Below the pieces are notes generated by a model. That model saw nothing but the letters and a program-made list of their open reading frames with translations. It searched no databases and was not told the origin of the DNA. From the NCBI RefSeq assembly GCF_030015065.1, contig NZ_JAIVFN010000043.1, positions 1-34,133 of the forward strand: DNA of 34,133 nucleotides, written 5' to 3'. Numbering within the stretch: position 1 is the first letter of the stretch; each line of letters begins with the position of its first letter. Position numbers and translations under genes: made by a program. Of the stretch, positions 16,981 through 24,901 are shown in pieces. The stretch comes from Xanthobacter autotrophicus (GTDB lineage Bacteria > Pseudomonadota > Alphaproteobacteria > Rhizobiales > Xanthobacteraceae).

Positions 16981-17221
16981 GGCGCGAGCCTCAAGCTGGG
17001 TTCTGGTCACGTTGCTACAAGCAACTGGCGTGGTCCACAAAGAAGTGTCCCGAGACCTTTGCCGGGCAGCAGTAAAACCGCCGCCCGGCCTGGAACTGGA
17101 TCCGTTCAGGCTGCCGGAGCCCGAGTGGTCAATCCGTCTCTGAGCCTAAGAGGGAGCACGATTGCCGATCGGATGACATGCCAGCCGACCGGAACGTCCT
17201 CCCGCCTCCGCGACCGCCGTT

Positions 17222-18538
17222 TCAGGCGTCGGCGAGGCCGCGCCCGACGCTGCTGTACTTGAAGCCGAGGCCCGTCATTTCGTCCGGGCGATAGATGTTC
17301 CGCAGGTCAACCACGACCGGCTGGGCCATCATCGACTGGATGCGCTTGAGGTCGAGCGCGCGGAAGGCGTCCCATTCGGTGACGATGACCAGGGCGTCGG
17401 CCCCGTCCGCCGCCTGATAGGGGCTGTCCACGTAGGTCACGTTGCCCAGCACCAGCTTGGCCTGCTCGACGCCTTCGGGATCGTGCGCCTTGATCACCGC
17501 TCCGGCGTCCTGGAGGGCGGTGATGATGGAGATGGACGGCGCGTCGCGCATGTCGTCGGTGTTGGGCTTGAAGGTGAGGCCGAGCACGCCGACGGTCTTC
17601 CCACGCACCGAGCCGCCGAGCGCGGCGATGACCTTGCGGGCCATGGCGCGCTTGCGCTGGTCGTTCACCGAAACCACCGTCTCCACGATGCGGATGGGCG
17701 CATCATAGTCCTGGGCGGTCTTGATGAGGGCGAGGGTGTCCTTCGGGAAGCAGGAGCCGCCATAGCCGGGACCGGCATGCAGGAATTTGGAGCCGATGCG
17801 GTTGTCGAGGCCGATGCCGCGGGCCACGTCCTGCACGTTGCCGCCGACCTTCTCGCACAGGTCCGCGATCTCGTTGATGAAGGTGATCTTGGTGGCGAGG
17901 AAGGCATTTGCCGCATATTTGGTCAGTTCCGCCGTGCGGCGGGAGGTGAACAGCAGCGGCGACTGGTTGAGGAAGAGCGGCCGATAGAGGTTGGTCATCA
18001 CCTCCTTGGCGCGTTCCTCGTCGGTGCCCACCACGATGCGGTCGGGCCGCTTGAAATCAATGATGGCGGCGCCTTCGCGCAGGAACTCGGGATTGGAGAC
18101 CACGGAGAATTCGGCGTCGGGCCGGGTCTCGCGGATGATGCGCTCCACCTCGTCGCCGGTGCCCACGGGCACCGTGGACTTGGTGACGATCACCGTATAG
18201 CCGCTCATGGCATTGGCGATGTCGCGCGCGGCCTGATGGACATAGGACAGGTCGGCATGGCCGTCGCCGCGGCGCGACGGCGTGCCGACGGCGATGAACA
18301 CCGCTTCCGCATCGGCGACGCCTTCGGCGATGCTGGTGGTGAAGAACAGGCGCTCGGCCTTGACGTTGGAGGCAACGAGATCGTCGAGGCCAGGCTCGAA
18401 AATCGGGATCTCACCACGCTTGAGTGCAGCGATCTTGCCCTCGTGCGTATCGACGCATGTCACGGTATGGCCGAAATCCGCAAAGCACGCGCCGGAGACC
18501 AAGCCCACATAGCCCGCTCCGATCATGGTCACACGCAT
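17222..18538 (-). CDS. ugd: UDP-glucose 6-dehydrogenase
   Basis: Oxidises UDP-glucose twice with NAD to UDP-glucuronate, giving acidic sugar for EPS. The 438-residue protein has the N-terminal NAD loop GAGYVGLVSGACFADFG (about 7-23), STVPVGTGDE, NPEFLREGAAIIDFKRPDRI, and the catalytic cysteine in GPGYGGSCFPKDT (about residue 263), followed by the C-terminal UDP-binding domain with LTFKPNTDDMRDAPS. An AGGG ribosome-binding site lies upstream of the ATG at 18538. It is divergent from exoP across a 549-base region holding two strong hairpins. Confidence 0.96.
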   Translation of the reverse strand: MRVTMIGAGYVGLVSGACFADFGHTVTCVDTHEGKIAALKRGEIPIFEPGLDDLVASNVKAERLFFTTSIAEGVADAEAVFIAVGTPSRRGDGHADLSYVHQAARDIANAMSGYTVIVTKSTVPVGTGDEVERIIRETRPDAEFSVVSNPEFLREGAAIIDFKRPDRIVVGTDEERAKEVMTNLYRPLFLNQSPLLFTSRRTAELTKYAANAFLATKITFINEIADLCEKVGGNVQDVARGIGLDNRIGSKFLHAGPGYGGSCFPKDTLALIKTAQDYDAPIRIVETVVSVNDQRKRAMARKVIAALGGSVRGKTVGVLGLTFKPNTDDMRDAPSISIITALQDAGAVIKAHDPEGVEQAKLVLGNVTYVDSPYQAADGADALVIVTEWDAFRALDLKRIQSMMAQPVVVDLRNIYRPDEMTGLGFKYSSVGRGLADA

Positions 18539-18607
18539 GGCCCAGCCCTGTCTTGTGCAACTTTCGCCCTAAGGCTTCGGTCGCATGTTGCATCGCAGCA
18601 GGGATTA

Positions 18608-18652
18608 GCCCTCCGTGGGCAAAATCTCAATGAATTTTTGCCTGCGGAGGGC
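18608..18652. promoter_or_regulatory. 45-base hairpin upstream of ugd
   Basis: Left arm 18608-18624 (gccctccgtgggcaaaa) and right arm 18636-18652 pair over 17 positions, with only two G-T pairs in the middle and an 11-base loop. It lies 70 bases before the ugd ATG on the minus strand. It could fold in the ugd leader RNA, act as an operator, or block read-through between divergent units. No T-run follows it on either strand. Confidence 0.55.
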
Positions 18653-18794
18653 CATCTGGACCCGACCTCAGCGACGCACCCCCGCGCCGCGCTGCGCGCT
18701 GAAGGTGTGCCCGCCCGCGACGCGCGCAGGGGTGAATGCCGCATCGCACGCCGGGATGCGGCCCGGCTCTTGATCATTCGTGCGGCCGGATGAG

Positions 18795-18822
18795 GTGTTT
18801 TCGAGCAAATGCTCGAAAACAC
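18795..18822. promoter_or_regulatory. 13-bp perfect inverted repeat, candidate operator
   Basis: Arms gtgttttcgagca and tgctcgaaaacac are perfect reverse complements around a two-base centre (aa). Near-perfect dyads of this size with almost no spacer resemble dimeric regulator sites more than RNA hairpins. It lies about 265 bases before exoP and immediately before a possible short ORF. Confidence 0.5.
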
Positions 18823-18835
18823 GAGGGGATTCGCC

Positions 18836-19069
18836 ATGGCGTCGAAGTCGAAATTCTCATTTTGCGACGCGGGAGCATGGGGAGGCCTGTTCCGCTGCGG
18901 AGGGGCATCCGCGGGAACGGCGCGGGGATGGGCCGCATGCAGCGAAGCCGGGGGGAAGACGACTTTTTTTGGCCGAAGTGTGCCGAGATACCTTCTGTGT
19001 GCGCCGCAGCACTGGCCTTCACGACGGGGGCGCGCTAACGTGGCCCGCGAGAGTTGTTATCTAGTGTAG
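18836..19069 (+). CDS. Possible 77-residue leader ORF
   Basis: A 77-codon frame starting MASKSKFSFCDAGAWGGLF, ending 18 bases before the exoP start. In favour: an excellent GAGGGG ribosome-binding site seven bases upstream of the ATG, in the same cacgagggg context as exoP. Against: unrecognised sequence, unusual richness in Gly/Ala/Arg/Cys, and overlapping open frames in the other two phases, as is common in GC-rich noncoding DNA. It could be a coupled leader peptide or noncoding. Confidence 0.22.
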   Translation: MASKSKFSFCDAGAWGGLFRCGGASAGTARGWAACSEAGGKTTFFGRSVPRYLLCAPQHWPSRRGRANVARESCYLV

Positions 19070-19087
19070 CCACGAGGGGTCTCATCC

Positions 19088-21382
19088 GTGCTGCAGTCTC
19101 CGAAAAGGTCGAGCGGAGGGCTTCGCTACGAAGGTGGCTCTCAGGGAGAGAGTTCCATTCCTTCCATCGATTTCTCCGGCATCCTGGCGGCGGTCCGTCG
19201 CCAAATGCGGCCGGTGCTGATCGGTATCTGCATTGGCGCGGCAGTGGGGCTGGCGTTCTTCATTGCCAAGACGCCGGTTTATTTTGCTGGCACACAGTTG
19301 CTTCTCGACAGCAAGTCGAAGGTCAATGACGAGGTGGCGGTGACGGCCCTGTCCGAGCTCGGGCTCGACACCGGGGCCGTGGACAGCCAGGTCGAGGTGC
19401 TGAAGTCCCTGAACATCGCCAACTCGGTGATCGCCAAGGTCGGCCTGGACCGGGTGCTCGACGACAACACCGTGCAGTCACCGGTCGCGTCAGTGATTTC
19501 CGCGCTGAAATCGGGCATCCGCTCCATCAAGGAAGCGATCCTTCCGCCGCGCAAGCCGACACCTGAGGACGTGGAGGCGGCGCAGCGCGAGGCGGCCCTC
19601 GCGTATCTTGCGGGCAACATGTCGCTGAAGCGGGTCGGCCGGACCTACGTGATCGAGATCGGCTTCGCATCGACCCAGCCCGACAAGGCCGCTCAGATCG
19701 CGAATGCCTTCACCCAATCGTATCTCGACGACCAGTTCTCCGCCAATTTCGAGGCAACCCGCCGCGCAACCGACTGGCTTCTGCCGCGCATCCAGGAACT
19801 GCGCCAGAAGGCCATCGAGACCGATCTCGCGGTGCAGAAGTTCCGCGGCGAGAAGGGCCTGATCACGACCTCCACCGGCTCGCTGGTCAATGAGCAGCAG
19901 GTTGGCGAGATCAATACCCAGCTGGTCCTTGCCCGCTCGGACGTGGCCCGCGCCGACGCGAAATACGATCGCATCCAGTCCATCATCTCGGCCGGGCAGA
20001 TGGATGCCGCGGTGTCCGAGGCCATCGACAATCCCATCATCGTGGAGCTGCGGAACAAGGCGACCGCGGCTGCAAAGACCGAGTCGGAGCTTGCCGCCAA
20101 GCTCGGTCCGAACCACTACCAGGTGCAGCGGCTGCGATCGGACCTGGCCGAGTACCGGCGGTTGATCTTCAGCGAGCTCGGTCGTATCGCCGAGAGCTAC
20201 CGCAGCGAGCGGGACATCGCCATCGCCCGCGAGAAGGCGCTTGAGGCGCAGCTGAAGAATCAGGTCGGCCTGACGGACGTCGCGAACAAGGACAAGGTGG
20301 CGCTCCGCGAGCTCGAGCGCGAGGCCGACACCTACAAGAATCTCTATGAGACCATGCTGCAGCGCTACCAGGAATCCCTGCAGAAGCAGTCGTTCCCGGT
20401 TTCTGAGGCGCGAGTGATCTCGGCGGCGACGGTGCCGTCCCAGCCCGCATCGCCGAAGCTGGCCCTATCCGTCATCCTCGGGGCCATCCTCGGCTTTATC
20501 GGCGGCGCCGGGTATGGCGCGGTGCGTGAGCTTCGGGACCTCGGCTTCCGCTCGGCCTCGCAGATCCGCGATCTGCTTCGGCTGGAATGCATCGGTGTCA
20601 TGCCGCGAATCTCGCCGCGACAGTTGGCCCTGGTTCCGCCCATCGCCAAGTCCGGACCCGGCCAGGTGGGCGGCTCGGGGATGATGCGCTATGCCACCAA
20701 CCACATCCTCTCGCCCTTCGCGGAGACGCTGCGCAGCGCCAAGGTCGCGGTGGATTTCGCCGTGGGCGAAAAAGTGCCGAAGATCATCGCGCTCGCCTCG
20801 GTCCTGCCGACGGAGGGCAAGTCGACGATCAGCAAGAACTTCGCCTCCATGCTCGCCCAACTGGGCACGCGGACGGTGCTGATCGATGCCGACCTGCGTT
20901 TCCGCGGGCTGAGCGACGACATCGCGCCCCATGCCCAGAAGGGGCTGTTCCACATTCTCAGCCAGGGCGCGCCGGTGTCTTCGGTGATGATGGTGGAGGC
21001 TGAAACGGGCCTCGGTTTCATTCCGGCGGGCGCGGATATCGGCAGCGCCCACACCAGCAACCTGGTCTCGTCGCCGGCCATGGGCCAGCTGCTCGCGGAT
21101 CTGGGGACCAAGGCGGATTATATCGTCATCGACCTCCCGCCCCTTGGCCCGGTGGTCGATGTTCGGGCGGCCGCCAAGTATTTCGATGGCGTCCTGTTCG
21201 TCTTGGAATGGGGTGCGACGTCGCGCGACCTGGTGGTCGACGCCTTCGAGGCCAATCCGCAGGTCTATGAAAAGTGCATCGGCGTGATCCTGAACAAGGT
21301 GGATACGCACCGCCTCCATTTCTACACCAGCAAGGTGCCGCAGGACGGCCTGCACAAGAAGTACGCCGCCTATTACGGCTGA
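19088..21382 (+). CDS. Polysaccharide co-polymerase with tyrosine autokinase domain (ExoP/Wzc-like)
   Basis: Inner-membrane protein that controls chain length and export of EPS by coupling a periplasmic Wzz-type domain to a cytoplasmic BY-kinase. In the 764-residue protein helix 1 is about 43-60, a long periplasmic coiled-coil-rich part follows, with the proline-rich motif SQPASPKLALS leading into helix 2 (about 457-478). The kinase domain has Walker A LPTEGKST (573-580), Walker A' VLIDADLR (about 597-604) and Walker B IVIDLPPLG (about 678-686). The C-terminal tyrosine cluster is small: a Tyr near YTSKVPQDG and KYAAYYG at the very end. Start is GTG at 19088 with GAGGGG eight bases upstream. 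Length is close to rhizobial ExoP. It is the first gene of the assembly region, and no outer-membrane partner (Wza/ExoF) is adjacent. Confidence 0.93.
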   Translation: MLQSPKRSSGGLRYEGGSQGESSIPSIDFSGILAAVRRQMRPVLIGICIGAAVGLAFFIAKTPVYFAGTQLLLDSKSKVNDEVAVTALSELGLDTGAVDSQVEVLKSLNIANSVIAKVGLDRVLDDNTVQSPVASVISALKSGIRSIKEAILPPRKPTPEDVEAAQREAALAYLAGNMSLKRVGRTYVIEIGFASTQPDKAAQIANAFTQSYLDDQFSANFEATRRATDWLLPRIQELRQKAIETDLAVQKFRGEKGLITTSTGSLVNEQQVGEINTQLVLARSDVARADAKYDRIQSIISAGQMDAAVSEAIDNPIIVELRNKATAAAKTESELAAKLGPNHYQVQRLRSDLAEYRRLIFSELGRIAESYRSERDIAIAREKALEAQLKNQVGLTDVANKDKVALRELEREADTYKNLYETMLQRYQESLQKQSFPVSEARVISAATVPSQPASPKLALSVILGAILGFIGGAGYGAVRELRDLGFRSASQIRDLLRLECIGVMPRISPRQLALVPPIAKSGPGQVGGSGMMRYATNHILSPFAETLRSAKVAVDFAVGEKVPKIIALASVLPTEGKSTISKNFASMLAQLGTRTVLIDADLRFRGLSDDIAPHAQKGLFHILSQGAPVSSVMMVEAETGLGFIPAGADIGSAHTSNLVSSPAMGQLLADLGTKADYIVIDLPPLGPVVDVRAAAKYFDGVLFVLEWGATSRDLVVDAFEANPQVYEKCIGVILNKVDTHRLHFYTSKVPQDGLHKKYAAYYG

Positions 21383-21388
21383 CACCGC

Positions 21389-21438
21389 ACAGGCCGGGGG
21401 CGCGGCACCCAGTTTGTGCCGTGTCGCTCGGCCTGTTT
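21389..21438 (+). terminator. Nested hairpin after exoP
   Basis: An outer stem acaggccg (21389-21396) / cggcctgt (21429-21436) encloses an inner stem cggcac (21403-21408) / gtgccg (21416-21421). A short ttt follows the outer arm. Placed seven bases after the exoP stop, it probably ends or shortens that transcript, separating exoP from the glycosyltransferases. Confidence 0.45.
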
Positions 21439-22221
21439 CGGCTCCGGACCACTCTTGCGGGCCGCGGGCCAGGCAGCGTTCCACGACCTGAATCGAGTGG
21501 CGCCAAGGGTATGGATACCGCAGTGCACAATGGCGCTTTCGAGATGCCCTGTGCCGCAATCCGTTACCGGCCGAGAAAGGGGCGGCGGCACAAGAAGTGG
21601 CTTGGTCGCTTTAAATTTTCAACTGATTCATCAATTGCTTGCCGAGATGGACACCCTTGTCTCCCGACGGGGGCCTGACCTGCGGCGCTCCTGTCGCAGG
21701 GCGCGCGCCGCAAGCGGATTGCATTGCCTTGTTCTATAGTGTTATGTGCAATGCACACAGGCTGTGCAGCAAATCCGAGCAGACTCCTAACCTAACGCGT
21801 GCTGGGGCGATGACGTTCGAATGGCTGTCGATTCCGAAAATCGCCATGCTGCCGCCGCGGTGATCGCTGGCAGCGGCATCTGTATCGGCTTCGCGCGCGA
21901 GGCTTCAGGCCACGGCGCTTGCGCCAGCAGGCCGGGTATGCTCTCGCGCCGACGATCGAGAAGGCGCGCCCGGGCGGCCTCAGCCGCGAGCCTCCGTGGG
22001 CCGCATATGACCGGCGCCAGTGAAGAGGTGCGTCACTGCGGCCATGATGGTGGGGAGACAACCATTATTGCGGCTTTCGCAAGGACGCAGTATGGCAATC
22101 GCGTCGAGACATTCCACCTAGTCAAGACCTGTTTCCCGCCTTTCTTGGGTGAAAGCTTGCCATCTGCAACCTGAATATGAACAAGGCGCGGGAACAATCT
22201 GTCGGGGAAAGAATTGTCAGC

Positions 22222-22271
22222 CCGATCGCCGGGAAATAGAGCGAGGGTGTCCCGGCATCGGTCGGATTTTT
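22222..22271 (+). terminator. Hairpin plus T-run in the leader of the glycosyltransferase genes
   Basis: Arms 22222-22234 (ccgatcgccggga) and 22250-22261 (tcccggcatcgg) pair with one bulged base, and five T residues follow at 22267-22271. It ends 61 bases before the first glycosyltransferase ATG. It has the form of an intrinsic terminator, so it could be an attenuator or mark the end of an RNA made in the preceding gap. Confidence 0.4.
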
Positions 22272-22332
22272 GTGTTGGGACGCTTTGCAGGACGACCACC
22301 ATGCCCGCCATGACGATTTGAGGTCGAACAGC

Positions 22333-23445
22333 ATGAAGACAGCGATTGTCCATTATTGGCTCGTGGGTATGCGTGGTGGCGAGAAGGTCGTGGAAGCGCT
22401 CTGCGAGCTGTTTCCCGACGCGGACATCTTCACCCTCGTTGCCGAGCCGGAGAATCTCTCCGAGAAGATCCGGCGCCACAAGATCACGACCTCCTTCCTG
22501 CAGAAGATCGGCGGCAAGAAGCATTATCAGAAGATGCTGCCGCTGATGCCGTTCGCAATCGAATCCTTCGATCTCACGAAGTACGACCTCGTCATCTCCA
22601 GCGAGGCCGGTCCCGCCAAGGCCGTGGTGACACGTCCGGATGCGCTGCACATCTGCTATTGCCACTCGCCCATGCGCTACATCTGGGATCTGGAATCCCA
22701 GTATCGCGAATCCGCCGGCAAGCTGACGCGCGCGTTCATGAGCCTCACCGGCCCCTCCCTGCGTCAGTGGGACGTGACCACGGCGAACCGGGTCGATACC
22801 TTCATCGCCAACTCGCAATATGTGGCGAAGCGGATCTGGAAGACCTACCGCCGCGACTCCACGGTGATCAATCCGCCGGTGGATCTCTCGCGCTTCACCG
22901 CCTCGGACGATCTCGACGACGCCTATCTGTGCGCGGGTCAGATCACGCCCTACAAGAAGATCGAGGTGGCGGTCGAGGCCTTCAACAAGATGGGCAAGCG
23001 CCTCGACATCATCGGCAGCGGCGGCAGCAACCAGCTGAGGAAGATGGCCGGCCCCACCGTGCGCTTCCTCGGCGCGGTGGATGACAGGGAGATGGAGCGC
23101 AAGTTCGCGCGCTGCCGCGCCCTCATCTTTCCGGGCGTCGAGGATTTCGGCATCGTGCCGCTGGAAGTCATGGCGTCGGGCCGTCCGGTCATCGCCTTTG
23201 CGCGCGGCGGCGCGACCGAGACCGTGGTGGACGGCGTCACCGGCCTCCTGTTCCAGGAGCAGACGCCGGAAGCGCTGGCCGCTGCGGTCCACAAGTTCGA
23301 GGCGGAAGGCGTCCGCGGCACGCCCGAGGACTTCCGCGCCCATGTGGCCAGGTTCGGCCGGGATGTCTTCCTCTCCAACCTCCGCAGCTTCTTCGATGCG
23401 GAAATCGACCGTGCCGGACTGCGCCGCACCGCCGCCGGGATCTGA
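22333..23445 (+). CDS. GT4-family glycosyltransferase A
   Basis: A 370-residue GT-B fold retaining glycosyltransferase. The N-terminal acceptor-side domain starts MKTAIVHYWLVGMRGGEKVV, with CYCHSPMRYIWD around 113-124 that resembles mannosyltransferases of the WbaZ type; the C-terminal donor domain has GQITPYKKIEVAVEAFNKMG and the E-x7-E motif EDFGIVPLE (Glu270/Glu278). GDP-mannose is a reasonable donor because manC is nearby, but this is inference. The ATG at 22333 follows a TGAGGT ribosome-binding site; the frame opens further upstream without family similarity. First of four glycosyltransferases probably adding sugars to the lipid-linked repeat unit on the cytoplasmic face. Confidence 0.9.
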   Translation: MKTAIVHYWLVGMRGGEKVVEALCELFPDADIFTLVAEPENLSEKIRRHKITTSFLQKIGGKKHYQKMLPLMPFAIESFDLTKYDLVISSEAGPAKAVVTRPDALHICYCHSPMRYIWDLESQYRESAGKLTRAFMSLTGPSLRQWDVTTANRVDTFIANSQYVAKRIWKTYRRDSTVINPPVDLSRFTASDDLDDAYLCAGQITPYKKIEVAVEAFNKMGKRLDIIGSGGSNQLRKMAGPTVRFLGAVDDREMERKFARCRALIFPGVEDFGIVPLEVMASGRPVIAFARGGATETVVDGVTGLLFQEQTPEALAAAVHKFEAEGVRGTPEDFRAHVARFGRDVFLSNLRSFFDAEIDRAGLRRTAAGI

Positions 23446-23518
23446 AGCCGTTGCCTCGCATATGCGGAGCCAGCCTCACGGCGGCGTCGTGCCGAGGTGC
23501 AGGAAGAAGCGCTGAGCC

Positions 23519-24577
23519 ATGACCACTTTCATCAACGGCCGCTTCCTCACGCAGCACACCAGCGGCGTGCAGCGCTTCGCCCAGGAGGTGGTCAAAGCCC
23601 TCGACGTGCGTTTCCAGTCGAAGCCGCCCCGGGAGGACTGGGAATTGGCCATTCCGCCGGGCGCGCTGCGCGGCCTTGACCTGAAGGTCATCCGCGAGCG
23701 GGTGGTGGGCCGCAAGTCCGGGCATCTGTGGGAGCAGACGGAGCTGTGGTGGCACAGCCGGGGCGGGCGCCTCGTCAATCTGTGCAACAGCGGGCCGGTC
23801 ATGCATCTGTCGAGCCTGACGGTCATCCACGATGCCATGATCTACCGGACCCCGCAGAATTTCTCGCGGGCCTACCGCACCCTGCATGGCACCCTCGGCC
23901 ACCTGCTGGCGCGGACCTCGTGCATCGCCACGGTCTCGGAATTCTCGCGCCGGGAACTCCTCGATGTCGTCGGCGTGAAGGCGGTCGCGGTCATCCCCAA
24001 CAGCTGCGAGCATGTGGCCGGCGTCACCCCGGATCCGGCCGTGCTCGAGCGCCTCGGGCTCGATGCGAAGGGCTACCTGCTGTTCGTCGGCTCGCCGGCG
24101 CCCAACAAGAACCTGAAGGCGGCCATTGCGGGCCTTGAGCGTCTCGGGGCAGCCGCGCCGAAATTCGTCATCGTGGGCGCAGCGCAGAAGGCGGTCTTCA
24201 GCGGCGCGGCCGAGGGCGACTCGTCCAAAGTTATCTTCTCGGGCCGCCTGTCGGATGCCGAGATCGTCGCCCTGTACCGGAACGCGCTCGCGCTGCTTTT
24301 TCCCAGCCTCTACGAGGGGTTCGGCATTCCGCCCCTGGAGGCGATGGTGCTGGGCTGTCCGGTCCTGTCGTCGGATATCCCCCCGGTGCGCGAGGTCTGC
24401 GGCGACACCGCCCGTTATTTCGACGCCCGCGATCCGGCCGCCATCGCCGTCGCGGTCAAGGCATTCCTGGACAGCCCGGAGACCCACGCGGAGATGGCGC
24501 GGCGCGGCATGGCACATGCGGCGGCCTTTTCCTGGCAACGCAGCGCCGAGGCGCTGCTTACGGCGCTGGACCGCTAG
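23519..24577 (+). CDS. GT4-family glycosyltransferase B
   Basis: A 352-residue GT-B glycosyltransferase. The N-terminus MTTFINGRFLTQHTSGVQRF has the TSGVQR segment typical of EPS glycosyltransferases that begin with NGRFLTQ. The donor domain has FVGSPAPNKNLKAAI and the E-x7-E motif EGFGIPPLE within LFPSLYEGFGIPPLEAMV. Specific sugars are not assignable. It is 73 bases after glycosyltransferase A. The stop codon lies at the outer edge of a dispersed repeat element, which may mark the end of a transcript. Confidence 0.9.
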   Translation: MTTFINGRFLTQHTSGVQRFAQEVVKALDVRFQSKPPREDWELAIPPGALRGLDLKVIRERVVGRKSGHLWEQTELWWHSRGGRLVNLCNSGPVMHLSSLTVIHDAMIYRTPQNFSRAYRTLHGTLGHLLARTSCIATVSEFSRRELLDVVGVKAVAVIPNSCEHVAGVTPDPAVLERLGLDAKGYLLFVGSPAPNKNLKAAIAGLERLGAAAPKFVIVGAAQKAVFSGAAEGDSSKVIFSGRLSDAEIVALYRNALALLFPSLYEGFGIPPLEAMVLGCPVLSSDIPPVREVCGDTARYFDARDPAAIAVAVKAFLDSPETHAEMARRGMAHAAAFSWQRSAEALLTALDR

Positions 24578-24690
24578 AGCACGCGCCGATCAACTTGCAT
24601 CGCAAGCTGATCGGGTAACGCGTTCTCTTTCTTGAGTTTAGAGGGCGGTTCACCGATCAGATTGAATCAATCTGATCGGATCGCGCTCCA
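24575..24690. repeat. Dispersed repeat, copy 2 with extended hairpins
   Basis: The core 24617-24688 matches 14254-14325 at 66 of 72 bases. The core holds a perfect 23-base dyad (gatcagattga-a-tcaatctgatc, 24655-24677). An extra hairpin (gatcaacttg / caagctgatc, 24588-24612, one mismatch) precedes it. The outer ends, tagagc and gcgctc, are near-inverted, so the whole unit looks like a roughly 115-base palindromic intergenic element. Its left end coincides with the stop codon of glycosyltransferase B. Confidence 0.72.
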
Positions 24691-24901
24691 GGCGCGGGGC
24701 ACACGGAGATCAGCGGGCGCCCGGGGCAAGGGCTGCCCGCGGGTGAGGGACGAGGCAAGGTTCGAGCGGGGTGGCGCCGGCCGCAGGCGGGCGTCTGGCG
24801 TGGGCCCTCGGGTTCATTCGGCGGCGGAGGCGTGCGGCACGCTTTTCGCCTGTTGCGGCCGGGATGGATCCGAGGCGGATGGAGCAGTGTGAGCACGACC
24901 C
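24578..24901. other. 324-base gap between glycosyltransferases B and C
   Basis: The first third is the dispersed repeat. The remaining bases 24691-24901 are GC-rich with no recognisable gene or terminator. A promoter for glycosyltransferase C may lie here, but no clear boxes are visible. Confidence 0.35.

Larger units (their letters stand above)
18539..19087. promoter_or_regulatory. 549-base divergent region between ugd and exoP
   Basis: This gap must carry the promoters for ugd (minus) and the exoP assembly genes (plus). It contains a 17-bp-stem hairpin (18608-18652), a 13-bp inverted repeat (18795-18822) and one possible short leader ORF (18836-19069). I cannot assign -35/-10 boxes with confidence. 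cacgagggg occurs twice, before the short ORF and before exoP, as a ribosome-binding site in each case. Confidence 0.5.
21383..22332. other. 950-base region without a recognisable gene
   Basis: No frame here resembles a known protein. The first 55 bases hold a terminator-like hairpin after exoP. Around 21605-21640 is a short A/T-rich patch, and a 13-base dyad, tgtgca-a-tgcaca, lies at 21745-21757 near a TATAGT-like box (21735). The last 110 bases hold a hairpin followed by a T-run. A promoter, a long leader RNA or a small RNA for the glycosyltransferase genes could be here; a decayed gene is also possible. Confidence 0.4.

Noticed and set aside
21735-21757. TATAGT box next to a tgtgca-a-tgcaca dyad as a promoter/operator
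   Set aside because: No -35 box at suitable spacing; kept only as a remark for the 950-base gap.
21821-22174. 117-codon frame upstream of the glycosyltransferase genes
   Set aside because: Low-complexity Ala/Arg/Ser sequence without family similarity or a ribosome-binding site.
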